DNA of 43,904 nucleotides from Chloroflexi bacterium SZAS-1 (GCA_018266315.1 JAFEAS010000098.1:1-43904), one strand, 5' to 3'. Counted from the first letter of the stretch, positions 25,764 through 34,288 are shown. Numbers and translations are program-made. The notes: generated from the sequence alone by a model not told the origin.

Positions 25764-25827
25764 GGCGAGCACAGCGCTTTAGCGTGGTCATAGCGCTGTA
25801 CTCGCCAAACAGTATAACACTGTTTGG
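25764..25827 (-). promoter_or_regulatory. Palindromic promoter/operator plus leader hairpin upstream of the Dabb gene
   Basis: CCAAACAGT-ATAAC-ACTGTTTGG (25805-25827) is a perfect 9-bp inverted repeat. On the minus strand it contains the extended -10 TGT-TATACT (box at 25811-25816). Directly downstream on that strand, 25764-25806 forms a 15-bp stem (GGCGAGCACAGCGCT against AGCGCTGTACTCGCC, one mismatch) with a 13-base loop. The first palindrome is placed like a repressor operator, and the second would open the mRNA leader. Confidence 0.5.
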
Positions 25828-25891
25828 AATATGCTTGCCGCTGCCCAGCCCTGCCCGTATAATAAGCCCACCACAGTACATCTAATAAGGT

Positions 25892-26023
25892 TAGGACTTT
25901 CGCTTACTTGTTTATTTGCCTGCGGCAGCACGGTACTTTTTCTTTTTTCTTGGTGATGTTTTGCGCGGAGCGCAAAACATCACCAAGAGAGCGAAGAATT
26001 TGCTTGAGTAAGCGAAAGTCCTA
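25892..26023 (+). mobile_element. MITE-like palindromic element, copy 3 (best-preserved)
   Basis: This 132-bp element has a perfect terminal repeat, TAGGACTTTCGCTTAC at the left and its complement at the right. It is flanked by the 5-bp duplication AAGGT at 25887-25891 and 26024-26028. The core GCCTGCGGCAGCACGGTAC starts at 25918. The hairpin 25949-25987 has a perfect 18-bp stem with loop GGA. It abuts the longer relative at 26029, with one AAGGT between them. Confidence 0.88.
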
Positions 26024-26028
26024 AAGGT

Positions 26029-26209
26029 TAAAAGTTACGCAGTTGCGTTGTTCGACAGCTCAATGGGGGGATTTTTGCCTGCGGCAGCATGGTCCTTGCC
26101 GATCGTTTTGTGGGCGGTGTTTCCGCGTGGAGCACGGAAACACCGCCCACAACGAACATAAAGCGTACCGCGCGGCCCAGAGCTCAATCCGCCAACTGCG
26201 TCCGTTCTA
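26029..26209 (+). mobile_element. Longer, divergent member of the same palindromic family (copy 4)
   Basis: This 181-bp element has ends TAAAAGTTACGCAGTTG and the complement of CAACTGCGTCCGTTCTA (13 of 17 positions agree). Its internal block TTTGCCTGCGGCAGCATGGTC at about 26074-26093 matches the core of the other copies. The hairpin 26108-26152 has a perfect 18-bp stem unrelated in sequence to the neighbouring copy and a loop containing GGAGC. It is bounded by AAGGT at 26024-26028 and 26210-26214, so the locus reads AAGGT-element-AAGGT-element-AAGGT. Confidence 0.72.
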
Positions 26210-26319
26210 AAGGTAACGACAGGCCACGCTCGCCATTGAAGGAGCCGCCCTATGGCCAAGCAAAACGCCGGGTTTACCTTCACCTCGTTCACCCGTATGC
26301 GCTGGTGGTGAGCACAGCT

Positions 26320-27177
26320 ATGCCACTACGTATTCGCCCATACCTCGAACTGGTGCGGTTTACGCTCTGCCTGATTGTGTTTGCAATGGCGCTGGAAGGC
26401 TACTGGCTGGCGCTCGGGCGCTTCGATTGGTTTCGCACCGAGGCTATACTAGCTGCGCTGACGGTTGCCTGTGCCATCGGGTTCGCCAACGCTATGAACG
26501 ACCTGATCGATGCGCCGGTCGATCGGGTGAATGCGCCACGTCGCCCAATTCCCTCAGGTGCAATTAGCGAAACCCGGGCGCGCACACTTGTTATTGCGCT
26601 GGGGGCGCTTAGCCTGGTGTTGGGGTACAGCGCAGGCGTGCGCATGGGGGCGCTGGCCCTGGGCGCGTTGCTAGGCTCAGTACTGTACAACCTGTGGGCA
26701 CGGAAGATCGCGCTGGTTGGCAACCTGATTGTGGCGCTATTGTGCGCACTTACGCTGGCGGCGGGCTACTGCGTGGTGATGGGCGGCACCTTCCCATTCG
26801 TGCCGTTTGCCAGCGCATTTACCTTTTTGCTCGCGCGTGAGATGCTTGGTACAGTGTGCGATATGGAGGGCGACAGAGTTGGCGGCCGCACCACACTGGC
26901 GATGGTACTTGGCCCCAACATTGTGCTGCTCATTTGCTTGGGATTAGCGCTGCTGGCGCTGGCAATGCAGTGGGCCGCAGTCATATTGGGGCAGGTGGCC
27001 TACCCAGCGATATACTTGGCCTGTGTCTTCTGCGCCTCGCTCGCGCCGGTTGCCTGGGCAGCCTGGACACTTGTACGCGATCGTCGCCCTGCCAGAGTGC
27101 GCGCCGTCTCGTTCCGCCTGCGCCTGGTGTTCATTGCTAATATCGTCACCTTCCTGTTTTTTGTGCCACAAATGTAG
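26320..27177 (+). CDS. UbiA family prenyltransferase
   Basis: This 285-aa membrane enzyme is predicted to attach a prenyl chain to an aromatic, tetrapyrrole or phospholipid acceptor. The first Asp-rich motif is NAMNDLIDAPVDRVNAPRRP (N-x3-D-x3-D) and the second is DMEGDRVGGRTTLA; both bind Mg-diphosphate. About eight or nine transmembrane helices follow the usual pattern, with PIPSG after the first motif. ATG 26320 starts just before the first helix; a GTG at 26308 is an alternative. The divergent mobile elements lie directly upstream. Which acceptor is used (quinone, chlorophyll or archaeol-like lipid) is undetermined. Confidence 0.87.
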   Translation: MPLRIRPYLELVRFTLCLIVFAMALEGYWLALGRFDWFRTEAILAALTVACAIGFANAMNDLIDAPVDRVNAPRRPIPSGAISETRARTLVIALGALSLVLGYSAGVRMGALALGALLGSVLYNLWARKIALVGNLIVALLCALTLAAGYCVVMGGTFPFVPFASAFTFLLAREMLGTVCDMEGDRVGGRTTLAMVLGPNIVLLICLGLALLALAMQWAAVILGQVAYPAIYLACVFCASLAPVAWAAWTLVRDRRPARVRAVSFRLRLVFIANIVTFLFFVPQM

Positions 27178-27233
27178 GACATTCGGCACCGCTGACAATG
27201 CCTCTTTGTATACACAGCCCAACTAAAAGAGAG

Positions 27234-27239
27234 TACAAT
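27234..27239 (+). promoter_or_regulatory. Possible -10 box for selA
   Basis: TACAAT in the context AGAGAGTACAAT lies 34 bp before GTG 27274. The same AGAGAGTACAAT string occurs at the promoter at 38934-38945. Confidence 0.4.
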
Positions 27240-27273
27240 ATTTCCCACAACAAACTCTACGACCGGAGCACTC

Positions 27274-28701
27274 GTGACCGAACTATTCCGTAACCTGCCC
27301 GCCGTCGATACGCTAGCCCAGGCCGCGCAGGCGCTACTCGCTGACCCAACCCTGCCCCACGCGTTGGTGGTCGAGGCGGCGCGCGCAACGCTGGCTGAAG
27401 CCCGCCAGCATATTGCCCAGGGCGGCAGTGCGCCCAGCCCCAGCGCGCTCGCCCAGGCTACGGCCGCACGCGCCTGGCAGGCAGCGCAGCCCAGCTTACA
27501 ACCAGTCATCAACGCTACCGGCGTCATTATTCACACGAATTTGGGGCGTGCGCCCTTGAGTACTGCGGCGATGGCCGCGATGCAGGCGATTGGCACCGGC
27601 TACGCAAACCTGGAATACGAGCTAGAAAGTGGAACGCGCGGCTCGCGCTACCAGCACCTTACCACATTGCTCTGTCGGCTCACGGGGGCTGAATCCGCGC
27701 TCGTCGTCAATAACAATGCGGCGGCGATATACCTGGCGCTCAATGCGCTGGCAACCAACCGCGAGGTGCTGATCTCGCGTGGGCAGGCGGTAGAAATCGG
27801 TGGTGGCTTTCGCATCCCCGATGTGCTGCGCCAGAGCGGTGCAACCCTGGTAGAAGTAGGCACCACCAACCGAACTTACATGCGCGACTATGCGGCGGCC
27901 ATTGGCGAGCGCACGGCCCTGCTGCTGCGCGTTCATACCAGCAACTTTCGCCTCGCTGGCTTTGTGCATGAAACTGCGCTGGCCGATATGGCCAGTGTAG
28001 CCCACCAGCACGGTCTGCTCTTGCTCGATGACCTGGGGAGTGGTACGCTACTGCCAACCGCGCCCTATGGCCTGGCCGCTGAGCCAACCGTGCCCGAGAG
28101 CATCAGCGCCGGGGCCGACCTGGTGACATTTAGCGGTGACAAGTTGCTGGGTGGGCCACAGGCCGGGCTAATCGTCGGGCGGGCGGCGCTGGTGAGTCAG
28201 CTGCGCAGCCACCCGCTGGCCCGCGCCCTGCGTGTCGATAAAACCACCCTGGCTGGGCTAGAAGCGACGCTCCTAGCGTATCTGTATGGTCGCGCGCTTG
28301 AAGAAATTCCAGTATGGCGTATGATTTCAGCGCCGCCCGAGGAACTTTACGCCCGGGCAACCCGGCTCGTGGCACAGCTTGGGGCCGCGGCTGAGGTAGT
28401 ACCCTGCGAAAGCGCGATTGGCGGCGGTGCCTTGCCGGGGCAAACGCAGCCGAGCTTTGCGGTAGCGCTTAGCGGCCCGGCCACTGCACTCGCGCAGCGC
28501 CTGCGCCTGGGCAAGCCGCCGGTGGTCGGGCGTATTGCGCATAATCACCTGTTGCTCGACATGCGCACTGTGCTAGCAGAACAGGAAGCTACACTCGTAG
28601 CCAGCATCGTGGCCGCACAACAAAGCCTGGGCACAACAAGGCCTGAACACTACACCAGCACTACCACATTGAACAATCGGGAGGAACATTACGATGAGTG
28701 A
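27274..28701 (+). CDS. selA: L-seryl-tRNA(Sec) selenium transferase SelA
   Basis: SelA (475 aa) converts Ser-tRNA(Sec) to Sec-tRNA(Sec) with selenophosphate and PLP. Key blocks are VINATGVIIHTNLGRAPLS, YANLEYELESGTRGSR, the dehydration-site region VVNNNAAA, and the PLP lysine Lys290 in TFSGDKLLGGPQAG, then VDKTTLAGLEATL. Length is normal (about 460-480). GTG 27274 has GGAG 6 bp upstream. It overlaps the next gene by 8 bases. With selB at the left edge it predicts selenocysteine decoding; no tRNA(Sec) or selD was found in the window. Confidence 0.95.
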   Translation: MTELFRNLPAVDTLAQAAQALLADPTLPHALVVEAARATLAEARQHIAQGGSAPSPSALAQATAARAWQAAQPSLQPVINATGVIIHTNLGRAPLSTAAMAAMQAIGTGYANLEYELESGTRGSRYQHLTTLLCRLTGAESALVVNNNAAAIYLALNALATNREVLISRGQAVEIGGGFRIPDVLRQSGATLVEVGTTNRTYMRDYAAAIGERTALLLRVHTSNFRLAGFVHETALADMASVAHQHGLLLLDDLGSGTLLPTAPYGLAAEPTVPESISAGADLVTFSGDKLLGGPQAGLIVGRAALVSQLRSHPLARALRVDKTTLAGLEATLLAYLYGRALEEIPVWRMISAPPEELYARATRLVAQLGAAAEVVPCESAIGGGALPGQTQPSFAVALSGPATALAQRLRLGKPPVVGRIAHNHLLLDMRTVLAEQEATLVASIVAAQQSLGTTRPEHYTSTTTLNNREEHYDE

Positions 28702-29224
28702 TGACATTGCACGCTTACTGTACGAGGGAGCGGTAGCCGTGCGCGAAAACCGCCGTGCCGATGCGCAAGGCTTGCTGATGCAGGTTATTGAGCGCGACGA
28801 GCAGAACGAGCAAGCCTGGCTGTGGCTCAGCGGCGCGGTGGATGACCCTGCCGACCAGCAGGTAGCGCTGGAAAATGTGCTCGCACTCAACCCCAACAAC
28901 CGCGCCGCGCGCGAAGGCATCGCATACCTGAAGGCGCAGGTACGCCCGCCCGCCGCCCCGGTGTTAGCCGAACCTGCGCCGCCCGGACAGTGGGTGCCGC
29001 CAGCCCCGCGCCGCAGCGACGATGTTGAGGAAGTCGCTTGCTACCAATGCGGCGCAATCGTCTATAGTGTCGCCACATTCTGCTGGCAGTGCCATGCTGC
29101 CGTGCATTGCTGCAACAACTGCTATTTCCGGCACGAAACCCGCTGCAAAGAGCTCCAGCAGCTTACCAGCACTATGGCCCAAGCTACCCGCAACGACTGC
29201 GAATGGTGGCGCGTGAATCCCTAG
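28694..29224 (+). CDS. TPR-like plus cysteine-rich zinc-ribbon protein
   Basis: This 176-aa protein has an N-terminal helical repeat (about 1-80) with ARLLYEGAVAVRENRRADAQ and NEQAWLWLSGAV, which resembles a TPR pair. A proline-rich linker (84-106) follows. The C-terminal domain (116-151) has Cys116/119 (CYQC), Cys130/133 (CWQC), Cys139/140/143 and Cys151 with several histidines, enough for two zinc sites. It is translationally coupled to selA through an 8-base overlap. No recognised family name applies, and a role in selenium metabolism is only suggested by position. Confidence 0.72.
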   Translation: MSDDIARLLYEGAVAVRENRRADAQGLLMQVIERDEQNEQAWLWLSGAVDDPADQQVALENVLALNPNNRAAREGIAYLKAQVRPPAAPVLAEPAPPGQWVPPAPRRSDDVEEVACYQCGAIVYSVATFCWQCHAAVHCCNNCYFRHETRCKELQQLTSTMAQATRNDCEWWRVNP

Positions 29225-29254
29225 CGCAGGTCCGCCCGCATCTGCCAACGAACG

Positions 29255-29302
29255 ACGCCTGAGATACACAATTGTAATTGTACAACTGTATGCCTCAGGC
29301 GT
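29255..29302. terminator. Long hairpin between convergent genes
   Basis: ACGCCTGAG (29255-29263) pairs with CTCAGGCGT (29294-29302), and the stem continues inward as ATACA/TGTAT past a 2-base bulge. It separates the plus gene ending at 29224 from the minus gene ending at 29327. No T run is present. Confidence 0.4.
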
Positions 29303-29326
29303 ATCGATGGAACCTGAACCCAGGAA

Positions 29327-30277
29327 TCACAGGCGTGCCAGCACCTCGGGGCGCGTCGGCGGGTCGGCACCCGCGCGTGAACATGTAATTGCTGCTACAG
29401 TAGCGGCAAAGTGCAAACACGCAACCAGCTGATCGCCATCGAGTGCCTCAAGCGCGGCGCGTGAGGTAACGCCCCGCTCGTAGAGCGCGGCCAGCAACCC
29501 ACCATTGAACGAATCGCCCGCGCCTACTGTATCCACAACCTTCACCGGTACCCCAGCCGCAGTGTAAGGCTGGTTTTCACCCGCGCGCAGAGCCAACGCC
29601 CCATCGCCGCCGCGCGTCACCACCACCAGCGCCGGGCCGTAGGCGCGGAGCGTTGCGGCAGCCTCTTCCACCGAATCACCTGGCAGGAGCCAGGCCAGGT
29701 CGGCGGCGCTGATTTTCACCAGATCGGCCTGGCGGAACAGCCGCTCAAGCAGCGCGCGATAGCCTGCCGCATCGCGAACCAACCCTGGCCGCAGGTTTGG
29801 GTCGAACGACAGCAGCGCGCGGCCCTTGAGCTGGGCAGCCGCATCTTCGATCGCGGCGGGTGTACTGCCGCGCAATAAGCTGATTGAGCCAAAATGAAAA
29901 ATACGCGTGTCTTTGTAGAGAGCCGCAGGCAGCTCGCCTACTTCAAGCAATGTATCGGCGGCGGTGTCGCCATAAAATGAATACGCTGGCTCGCCGTGCT
30001 CATACGCCACAAACGCCAGGGTCGTCTGCGCATCAGCATTCAGCAAAAAGCGCGTATCAATACCCTCGCGCTCGACGTGGGCGCGCATAAAGCGCCCAAA
30101 GAAATCGGTTGCAATCTTGCCCGCAAAGGCTACTGGCTGCCCCAGGCGCGCAAGCCCCATCGCCACATTATACGGCGATCCGCCAACGTGCATGCGAAAG
30201 CCGGTGGTTGTGCCGTTTTCGACGATTGGCAAAAAATCAATCAGGATCTCGCCAATGCTGGTAATCACCTCTGACAT
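29327..30277 (-). CDS. PfkB family sugar kinase (fructokinase-like)
   Basis: This 316-aa ribokinase-fold enzyme phosphorylates a sugar with ATP; fructose is likely from the VTSIGEILIDFLP start. Motifs are HVGGSPYNVAMGLARLG, FAGKIATDFFGRFM, LSFDPNLRPGL and the catalytic signature VKVVDTVGAGDSFNGGLLAAL, whose Asp in GAGDSF is the base. Length fits (about 300-320). ATG 30277 has AGAGGAA a few bases upstream. It is monocistronic here, divergent from the PAP2 gene. Confidence 0.9.
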   Translation of the reverse strand: MSEVITSIGEILIDFLPIVENGTTTGFRMHVGGSPYNVAMGLARLGQPVAFAGKIATDFFGRFMRAHVEREGIDTRFLLNADAQTTLAFVAYEHGEPAYSFYGDTAADTLLEVGELPAALYKDTRIFHFGSISLLRGSTPAAIEDAAAQLKGRALLSFDPNLRPGLVRDAAGYRALLERLFRQADLVKISAADLAWLLPGDSVEEAAATLRAYGPALVVVTRGGDGALALRAGENQPYTAAGVPVKVVDTVGAGDSFNGGLLAALYERGVTSRAALEALDGDQLVACLHFAATVAAITCSRAGADPPTRPEVLARL

Positions 30278-30391
30278 AGCACTTCCTCTGTCCTCATTAC
30301 GCACAGCATCTATCGGATATGGCTTGGCTTTGGCACCGCAGCCAGATACCAGAACTTCCAAGCCGATAACACACTCTGGGGATACGTGCCG

Positions 30392-30397
30392 ATTATA
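30392..30397 (-). promoter_or_regulatory. Extended -10 promoter for the PfkB kinase gene
   Basis: TGC-TATAAT on the minus strand predicts a transcription start at about 30385, giving a leader of about 108 bases. Confidence 0.55.
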
Positions 30398-30525
30398 GCA
30401 GCTTTACACATACACTTCGCAGCTACTGCGTAAGAATGCTGGCATATTCTATGCTACTAGGCCCACAATTGCAGGCCAGGTTCGGCATTTCTAGGGCAAT
30501 TTTTGAAAGCATTACAGGAACAACA

Positions 30526-31275
30526 ATGAAGAAAACAAAGATTGCCCCACAACCGGGCTCACCGGCTCAGGCACACCGGCTGCTACCGCTTGGCTGCTTT
30601 GGCACTTACCTGCTCGGAGCCGTGATTTTCTGTACAATTGCGACGATTGGTTTTGGGTGGCTGGCAAAGAATATTTTTGCGAATCGCTTTGTCGCATTCG
30701 ACAATAGCACCATCTTGTGGCTCCATGGTTACTGGACGCCTGCAACCTCGCAGCTTATGCTGCTGCTTACCACCATGGGCGACCCGGTGGTGCTGGTGCC
30801 ACTGCTGGGTGTTGTAGCCTGCTTCCTGCTAGCCTGTGGCCGCTGGCTCGACGCCGCGGGGCTGTTGTTGGCCGGTGGGGGGAGTGGGCTGCTAAACCTG
30901 CTGCTCAAAGAAATTTTTCAGCGCGTGCGGCCATCGCTTATTGATGGGCCGCTGCATCTCACTAGCTATAGCTTCCCAAGCGGCCACTCGATGGGTGCGA
31001 TCGCGTGTTACGGCATGCTCGCCTATATTGGTATACGGCTGCTGCGCAACATTCGCGCGCGCACTGCGCTGGGCCTGGCTGCCACCATATTAATAGTGAG
31101 TATTGGGGTTTCGCGGGTGTATTTCGGCGTACACTATCCCACCGACGTTCTGGGCGGGTTTCTCGCAGGTTTAATCTGGCTAGTCTTCTCGATTGTGGTA
31201 ACGCAAGCCGCCGAATGGCATGCCCGCCGCATACAGCAAGCATCGAGTGCGCCCTATTCGGTGCCTGCACCGTAA
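30526..31275 (+). CDS. PAP2 family membrane phosphatase
   Basis: This 249-aa integral membrane protein has about six transmembrane helices. The acid-phosphatase signature is complete: KEIFQRVRPS (motif 1), SYSFPSGHSMGA (motif 2) and SRVYFGVHYPTDVLGG (motif 3, with the nucleophile histidine). Likely substrates are phosphatidic acid or undecaprenyl diphosphate. ATG 30526 has AGGA 6 bp upstream and the protein starts with a basic N-terminus; the frame is open to 30436. The 3' end overlaps the convergent SAM hydrolase-like gene by 22 bases. Confidence 0.9.
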   Translation: MKKTKIAPQPGSPAQAHRLLPLGCFGTYLLGAVIFCTIATIGFGWLAKNIFANRFVAFDNSTILWLHGYWTPATSQLMLLLTTMGDPVVLVPLLGVVACFLLACGRWLDAAGLLLAGGGSGLLNLLLKEIFQRVRPSLIDGPLHLTSYSFPSGHSMGAIACYGMLAYIGIRLLRNIRARTALGLAATILIVSIGVSRVYFGVHYPTDVLGGFLAGLIWLVFSIVVTQAAEWHARRIQQASSAPYSVPAP

Positions 31276-32078
31276 ACGCGCACAATATCACCCGGCCCCA
31301 CACCCAATGTCTGGGCTGCGCTGCCATTCCGCACAGCGAGTTCGAGCCGGCTGCTACTGCCAATCAGGGCAACCAGCGCCCCCAGGGGTACATCGGCAAA
31401 GGTATGCTGCAACCCCATAATGCGCTGATCGATAATACGCACGCTTAGCTTATCATTCAGCCGGGCCTCTTCCAAATGCTGCGGCATGATATTCGTAATA
31501 CAGTTCCCAAAGTGATCAACATGGATGATACGCCCAATGAGCCCGCCTGTGCGCCCGACGCTTGGCTGCTCAAGCTCGGCTTCAACGATAGATGCGAGGC
31601 GGGGGCCAAGCGCATCGAGGGAGGCACCTGCGGCCAGGTGCGCCACAACTGGCGCAAATATATCGCGCCCGTGGAAGGTATGGCTCACATGGGTAAGCCA
31701 GAAACGCGGATCAGCTAGTTCATACACCGCGCAAGCACTGGCACCCCACCGATCGAGCGCATCGCGCCAGGCGTAGGTGAGTACCCCATTATCGGGCGCG
31801 ACAAAGGTAGCCTCGGGCGTACTAAGCGCAATCGCGCGGCGCTGGCTACCAACGCCAGGGTCAACCACGACCAGGTGGATCGTACCAGGCGGGAAGTAAC
31901 CGTAGAACGTTTGGAGAATATAGGCGGCTTGCTGAACGTTTTGCGGGCGAATGGCGTGCGTAATATCTACCAGGCGTGCAGCCGGGGCAATGCGCAGCAT
32001 CACCCCTTTCATCGTCCCAACATAGCTGTCGGTTATGCCAAAATCAGTCGTCAGGGTGATCACACCATTGTGAATCAT
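31254..32078 (-). CDS. SAM hydroxide adenosyltransferase/fluorinase-fold protein (DUF62)
   Basis: This 274-aa protein of the S-adenosyl-L-methionine hydrolase family splits SAM into adenosine and methionine in characterised members. The motif ITLTTDFGITDSYVGTMKG at the start, then VDITHAIRPQNV, VVVDPGVGSQRRAIAL and FVAPDNGVLTYAW are the family blocks. The C-terminal domain has IIHVDHFGNCITNI. ATG 32078 directly precedes ITLTTDFG and has GGGGAG upstream. It follows the dynamin gene on the same strand by 47 bp, so the two may be co-transcribed. Confidence 0.9.
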   Translation of the reverse strand: MIHNGVITLTTDFGITDSYVGTMKGVMLRIAPAARLVDITHAIRPQNVQQAAYILQTFYGYFPPGTIHLVVVDPGVGSQRRAIALSTPEATFVAPDNGVLTYAWRDALDRWGASACAVYELADPRFWLTHVSHTFHGRDIFAPVVAHLAAGASLDALGPRLASIVEAELEQPSVGRTGGLIGRIIHVDHFGNCITNIMPQHLEEARLNDKLSVRIIDQRIMGLQHTFADVPLGALVALIGSSSRLELAVRNGSAAQTLGVGPGDIVRVYGAGTE

Positions 32079-32125
32079 ACGCTCCCCGTCGGCAGCTAGC
32101 TGCATGTCACCCAGCTGCAATATGC

Positions 32126-33895
32126 TTACGCGCCAATCTCCGCTTTCAGTCGCCCCAGCTCCACATCAACATCCGAAAGCTCGCGCTGGACGTTTACCAG
32201 CAGCTCGCGCTGCGAGCGGATGAAACGAGTGTAGGGTGCAATCGCCTCGCGGATGCGGGTAAGCATTTGCTCAAGCTCGCTATCAAATTGCCGACGCATG
32301 GTCTCCATCAGCTGCGCGTGCAGGTCAACCAGCTTCTCGTGAAATTCTTTCTTCACCTGGCGGCGCTTGGCGGGCAGAATGAAGAGTCCGACACCAGCAA
32401 CCAGGCCCGCCGCCAGCAAGCCGGTGAAATCGAGCGCGACGGTGTGAAAGATCGCGATCAATAAGGCACCCAGCCCCACCGCGCCCGCCTCGGTTAAGCC
32501 GGTAGCCACAATCGCACCCCGCACATCATCCATCAGCAGCTGCGCTTCGGCTTCGCGATCGTAGGTTGCCACCACCTGCTGCGCCCGCCGCGCCACCGAG
32601 TCAATCAGCGCACCGCGATTATAATCGAACGAGCCGCCGATATCACCGATCAGGCCTTGCTGGTGGTGCGGCACGCGCTCGCGGCGCAGGTAATCCATCA
32701 CCGATTGCCACAGGCGCAAATTCCGATCGATCATCCAGTCGACCAGGCCATGAACTTTTTCTTCGATCTCGCGTGGCACGTCGGCCACAACATATTTCTC
32801 AAAATCGTCGCGCAGCTCCTGGGTTCGCATTAAGCGGAAGATATTGCCCAGGCGAATCGTTTCATCGAAGAAGGAATTGCCGCGCAGCTCGAATTCGTGC
32901 AGCACGTTTTCGACTTCGGTGAGGTGATATTTGAAATCGTCGCTCAGATCGCTTTGAAAGAGATCAAGCTGGCGTTCGATATTATCGAGCGTGCTGAAAT
33001 CATCCTGAAGTGTGCCAAGCCGATCTTCAACAACCGCCAGGTACTTGTCGTTCAGGTGGCGGGCCACACCCAGCGGTGAAAGCAGCTTCAGGCGCACGCG
33101 CTGCTCTTCGTCCAGCGTTTCAAGAATATAACGCTCGATGGTTTCGAAGCGGCTGGCTTGCCACACCTCATCACCGCCGCCTGCACGCGCGCGCTGCGCC
33201 AGCCGCGCCGAGACAGGGAAGATCTCGGGGGTGAAGCCGAGCAGATCACGGGCATTTTCGCGAATAAACGTCACTACCTGCTCAACTTCGGCTGGTTCCA
33301 GCAGATCGGCCTTGTTCAGGACGATCACAATCTTCTTGCCCCATTCCTGAATGGCTGAAAGGAAGGCGCGCTCGCTTTCGGTAAAGGGGCGATCAGCCGA
33401 AGTGACGAACAGCACCAAATCGGAGCGTGGAATGAAATCGCGCGTAAGCTCTTCGTGGCGGCGAATAATGGCATTTGTACCCGGCGTATCTACAATTGTG
33501 AGGCGCTTGAGCACATCGGCAGGGAAGCCGCGTTCAAGCAGAAACTCCTCGGCGGTGTGCTCGCCCGGCTCGGGGGCGTAACGGAGCAAGGTAATGCGAT
33601 CGGTCGTAGGGGTTACGCCTTCGGCTACCACTTTATCACCCAGCAGCGCATTAATGAAGCTCGATTTGCCCGAGTTGAACTCACCAGCGATCACGAGTAG
33701 GAACAGCTCATCGAGATGCGCAATGGTATCGTCGAGCGTGCGGCTATCGCCAGGGGCGACATCGGCACCAAAGCGCGCCAGGGCGTCGCGCAACGCTGCC
33801 AGAGCCTTGCGTTCCTGCTCTAGCAGCGCCTCTTGCCGCTCGGTTAATACTTTCCGGCGGCTCAACAAACCTACCATTGTTTTTGTGCTGGTCAT
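32126..33895 (-). CDS. Bacterial dynamin-like GTPase
   Basis: This 589-aa protein is a membrane-remodelling GTPase. G1 is GEFNSGKSS (71-79), switch TPTTDR around 95-100, G3 DTPG (136-139) and G4 NKAD (194-197). A long helical neck/trunk follows (about 245-450). A hydrophobic hairpin at about 470-515 (ALLIAIFHTVALDFTGLLAA and LVAGVGLFIL) should insert into membrane, followed by a C-terminal helix. The layout matches BDLP/LeoA/DynA-type single-dynamin proteins. ATG 33895 is the first start. Many bacterial dynamins come in pairs; only one is present here. Confidence 0.9.
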   Translation of the reverse strand: MTSTKTMVGLLSRRKVLTERQEALLEQERKALAALRDALARFGADVAPGDSRTLDDTIAHLDELFLLVIAGEFNSGKSSFINALLGDKVVAEGVTPTTDRITLLRYAPEPGEHTAEEFLLERGFPADVLKRLTIVDTPGTNAIIRRHEELTRDFIPRSDLVLFVTSADRPFTESERAFLSAIQEWGKKIVIVLNKADLLEPAEVEQVVTFIRENARDLLGFTPEIFPVSARLAQRARAGGGDEVWQASRFETIERYILETLDEEQRVRLKLLSPLGVARHLNDKYLAVVEDRLGTLQDDFSTLDNIERQLDLFQSDLSDDFKYHLTEVENVLHEFELRGNSFFDETIRLGNIFRLMRTQELRDDFEKYVVADVPREIEEKVHGLVDWMIDRNLRLWQSVMDYLRRERVPHHQQGLIGDIGGSFDYNRGALIDSVARRAQQVVATYDREAEAQLLMDDVRGAIVATGLTEAGAVGLGALLIAIFHTVALDFTGLLAAGLVAGVGLFILPAKRRQVKKEFHEKLVDLHAQLMETMRRQFDSELEQMLTRIREAIAPYTRFIRSQRELLVNVQRELSDVDVELGRLKAEIGA

Positions 33896-33953
33896 GGAGA
33901 CCTTTCTATCGCGTTTGGCACGGTGCCGCTATGCGGCCACCGGCATGGCTGGT

Positions 33954-33959
33954 AGTGTA
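33954..33959 (-). promoter_or_regulatory. Extended -10 promoter for the dynamin gene
   Basis: TGA-TACACT on the minus strand predicts a start near 33947 and a leader of about 52 bases. Confidence 0.42.
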
Positions 33960-34125
33960 TCATCGAACACGGGTTGTGTGCAACTACAAGCACAGCAATA
34001 GGTACCACCCGTGCCCTGACTGATAAGACGTATTGGCGCGATATCAGTCACGCTTACCTATAGCAAATTCGGTACCGCTTGCTTCACTATGTATCAAATA
34101 GCGGTTTTATTGCTCTTTATTACTA

Positions 34126-34155
34126 TACTCGCCAGCAAATTACTCGCCAGCAAAT
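34126..34155 (+). repeat. Two tandem copies of a 15-bp unit beside a mobile element
   Basis: TACTCGCCAGCAAAT occurs twice head to tail, at 34126-34140 and 34141-34155. The end of the second copy forms part of the AAATT duplication of the element at 34157. The stretch 33960-34125 to its left holds no gene or other structure I can see. Confidence 0.8.
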
Positions 34156-34156
34156 T

Positions 34157-34288
34157 TAGGACTTTCGCTAACTCAAGCAAATTCTTCATGTTCTAGGTGT
34201 TTTTTTGCGCGGAGCGCAAAAAAACACCTAGAAAAAAGAAAAAGTACCGTGCTGCCGCAGGCATATAAACAAGGAAGCGAAAGCCCTA
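34157..34288 (-). mobile_element. MITE-like palindromic element, copy 5 (inverted)
   Basis: This 132-bp copy lies in the opposite orientation to the others, with the core read as GTACCGTGCTGCCGCAGGC at about 34244-34262. Ends are TAGGACTTTCGCTAAC and the complement of GAAGCGAAAGCCCTA. A 5-bp duplication AAATT flanks it at 34152-34156 and 34289-34293. The hairpin 34193-34231 has a perfect 18-bp stem (CTAGGTGTTTTTTTGCGC side) with loop GGA. It sits between the dynamin gene and a divergent small ORF. Confidence 0.87.
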
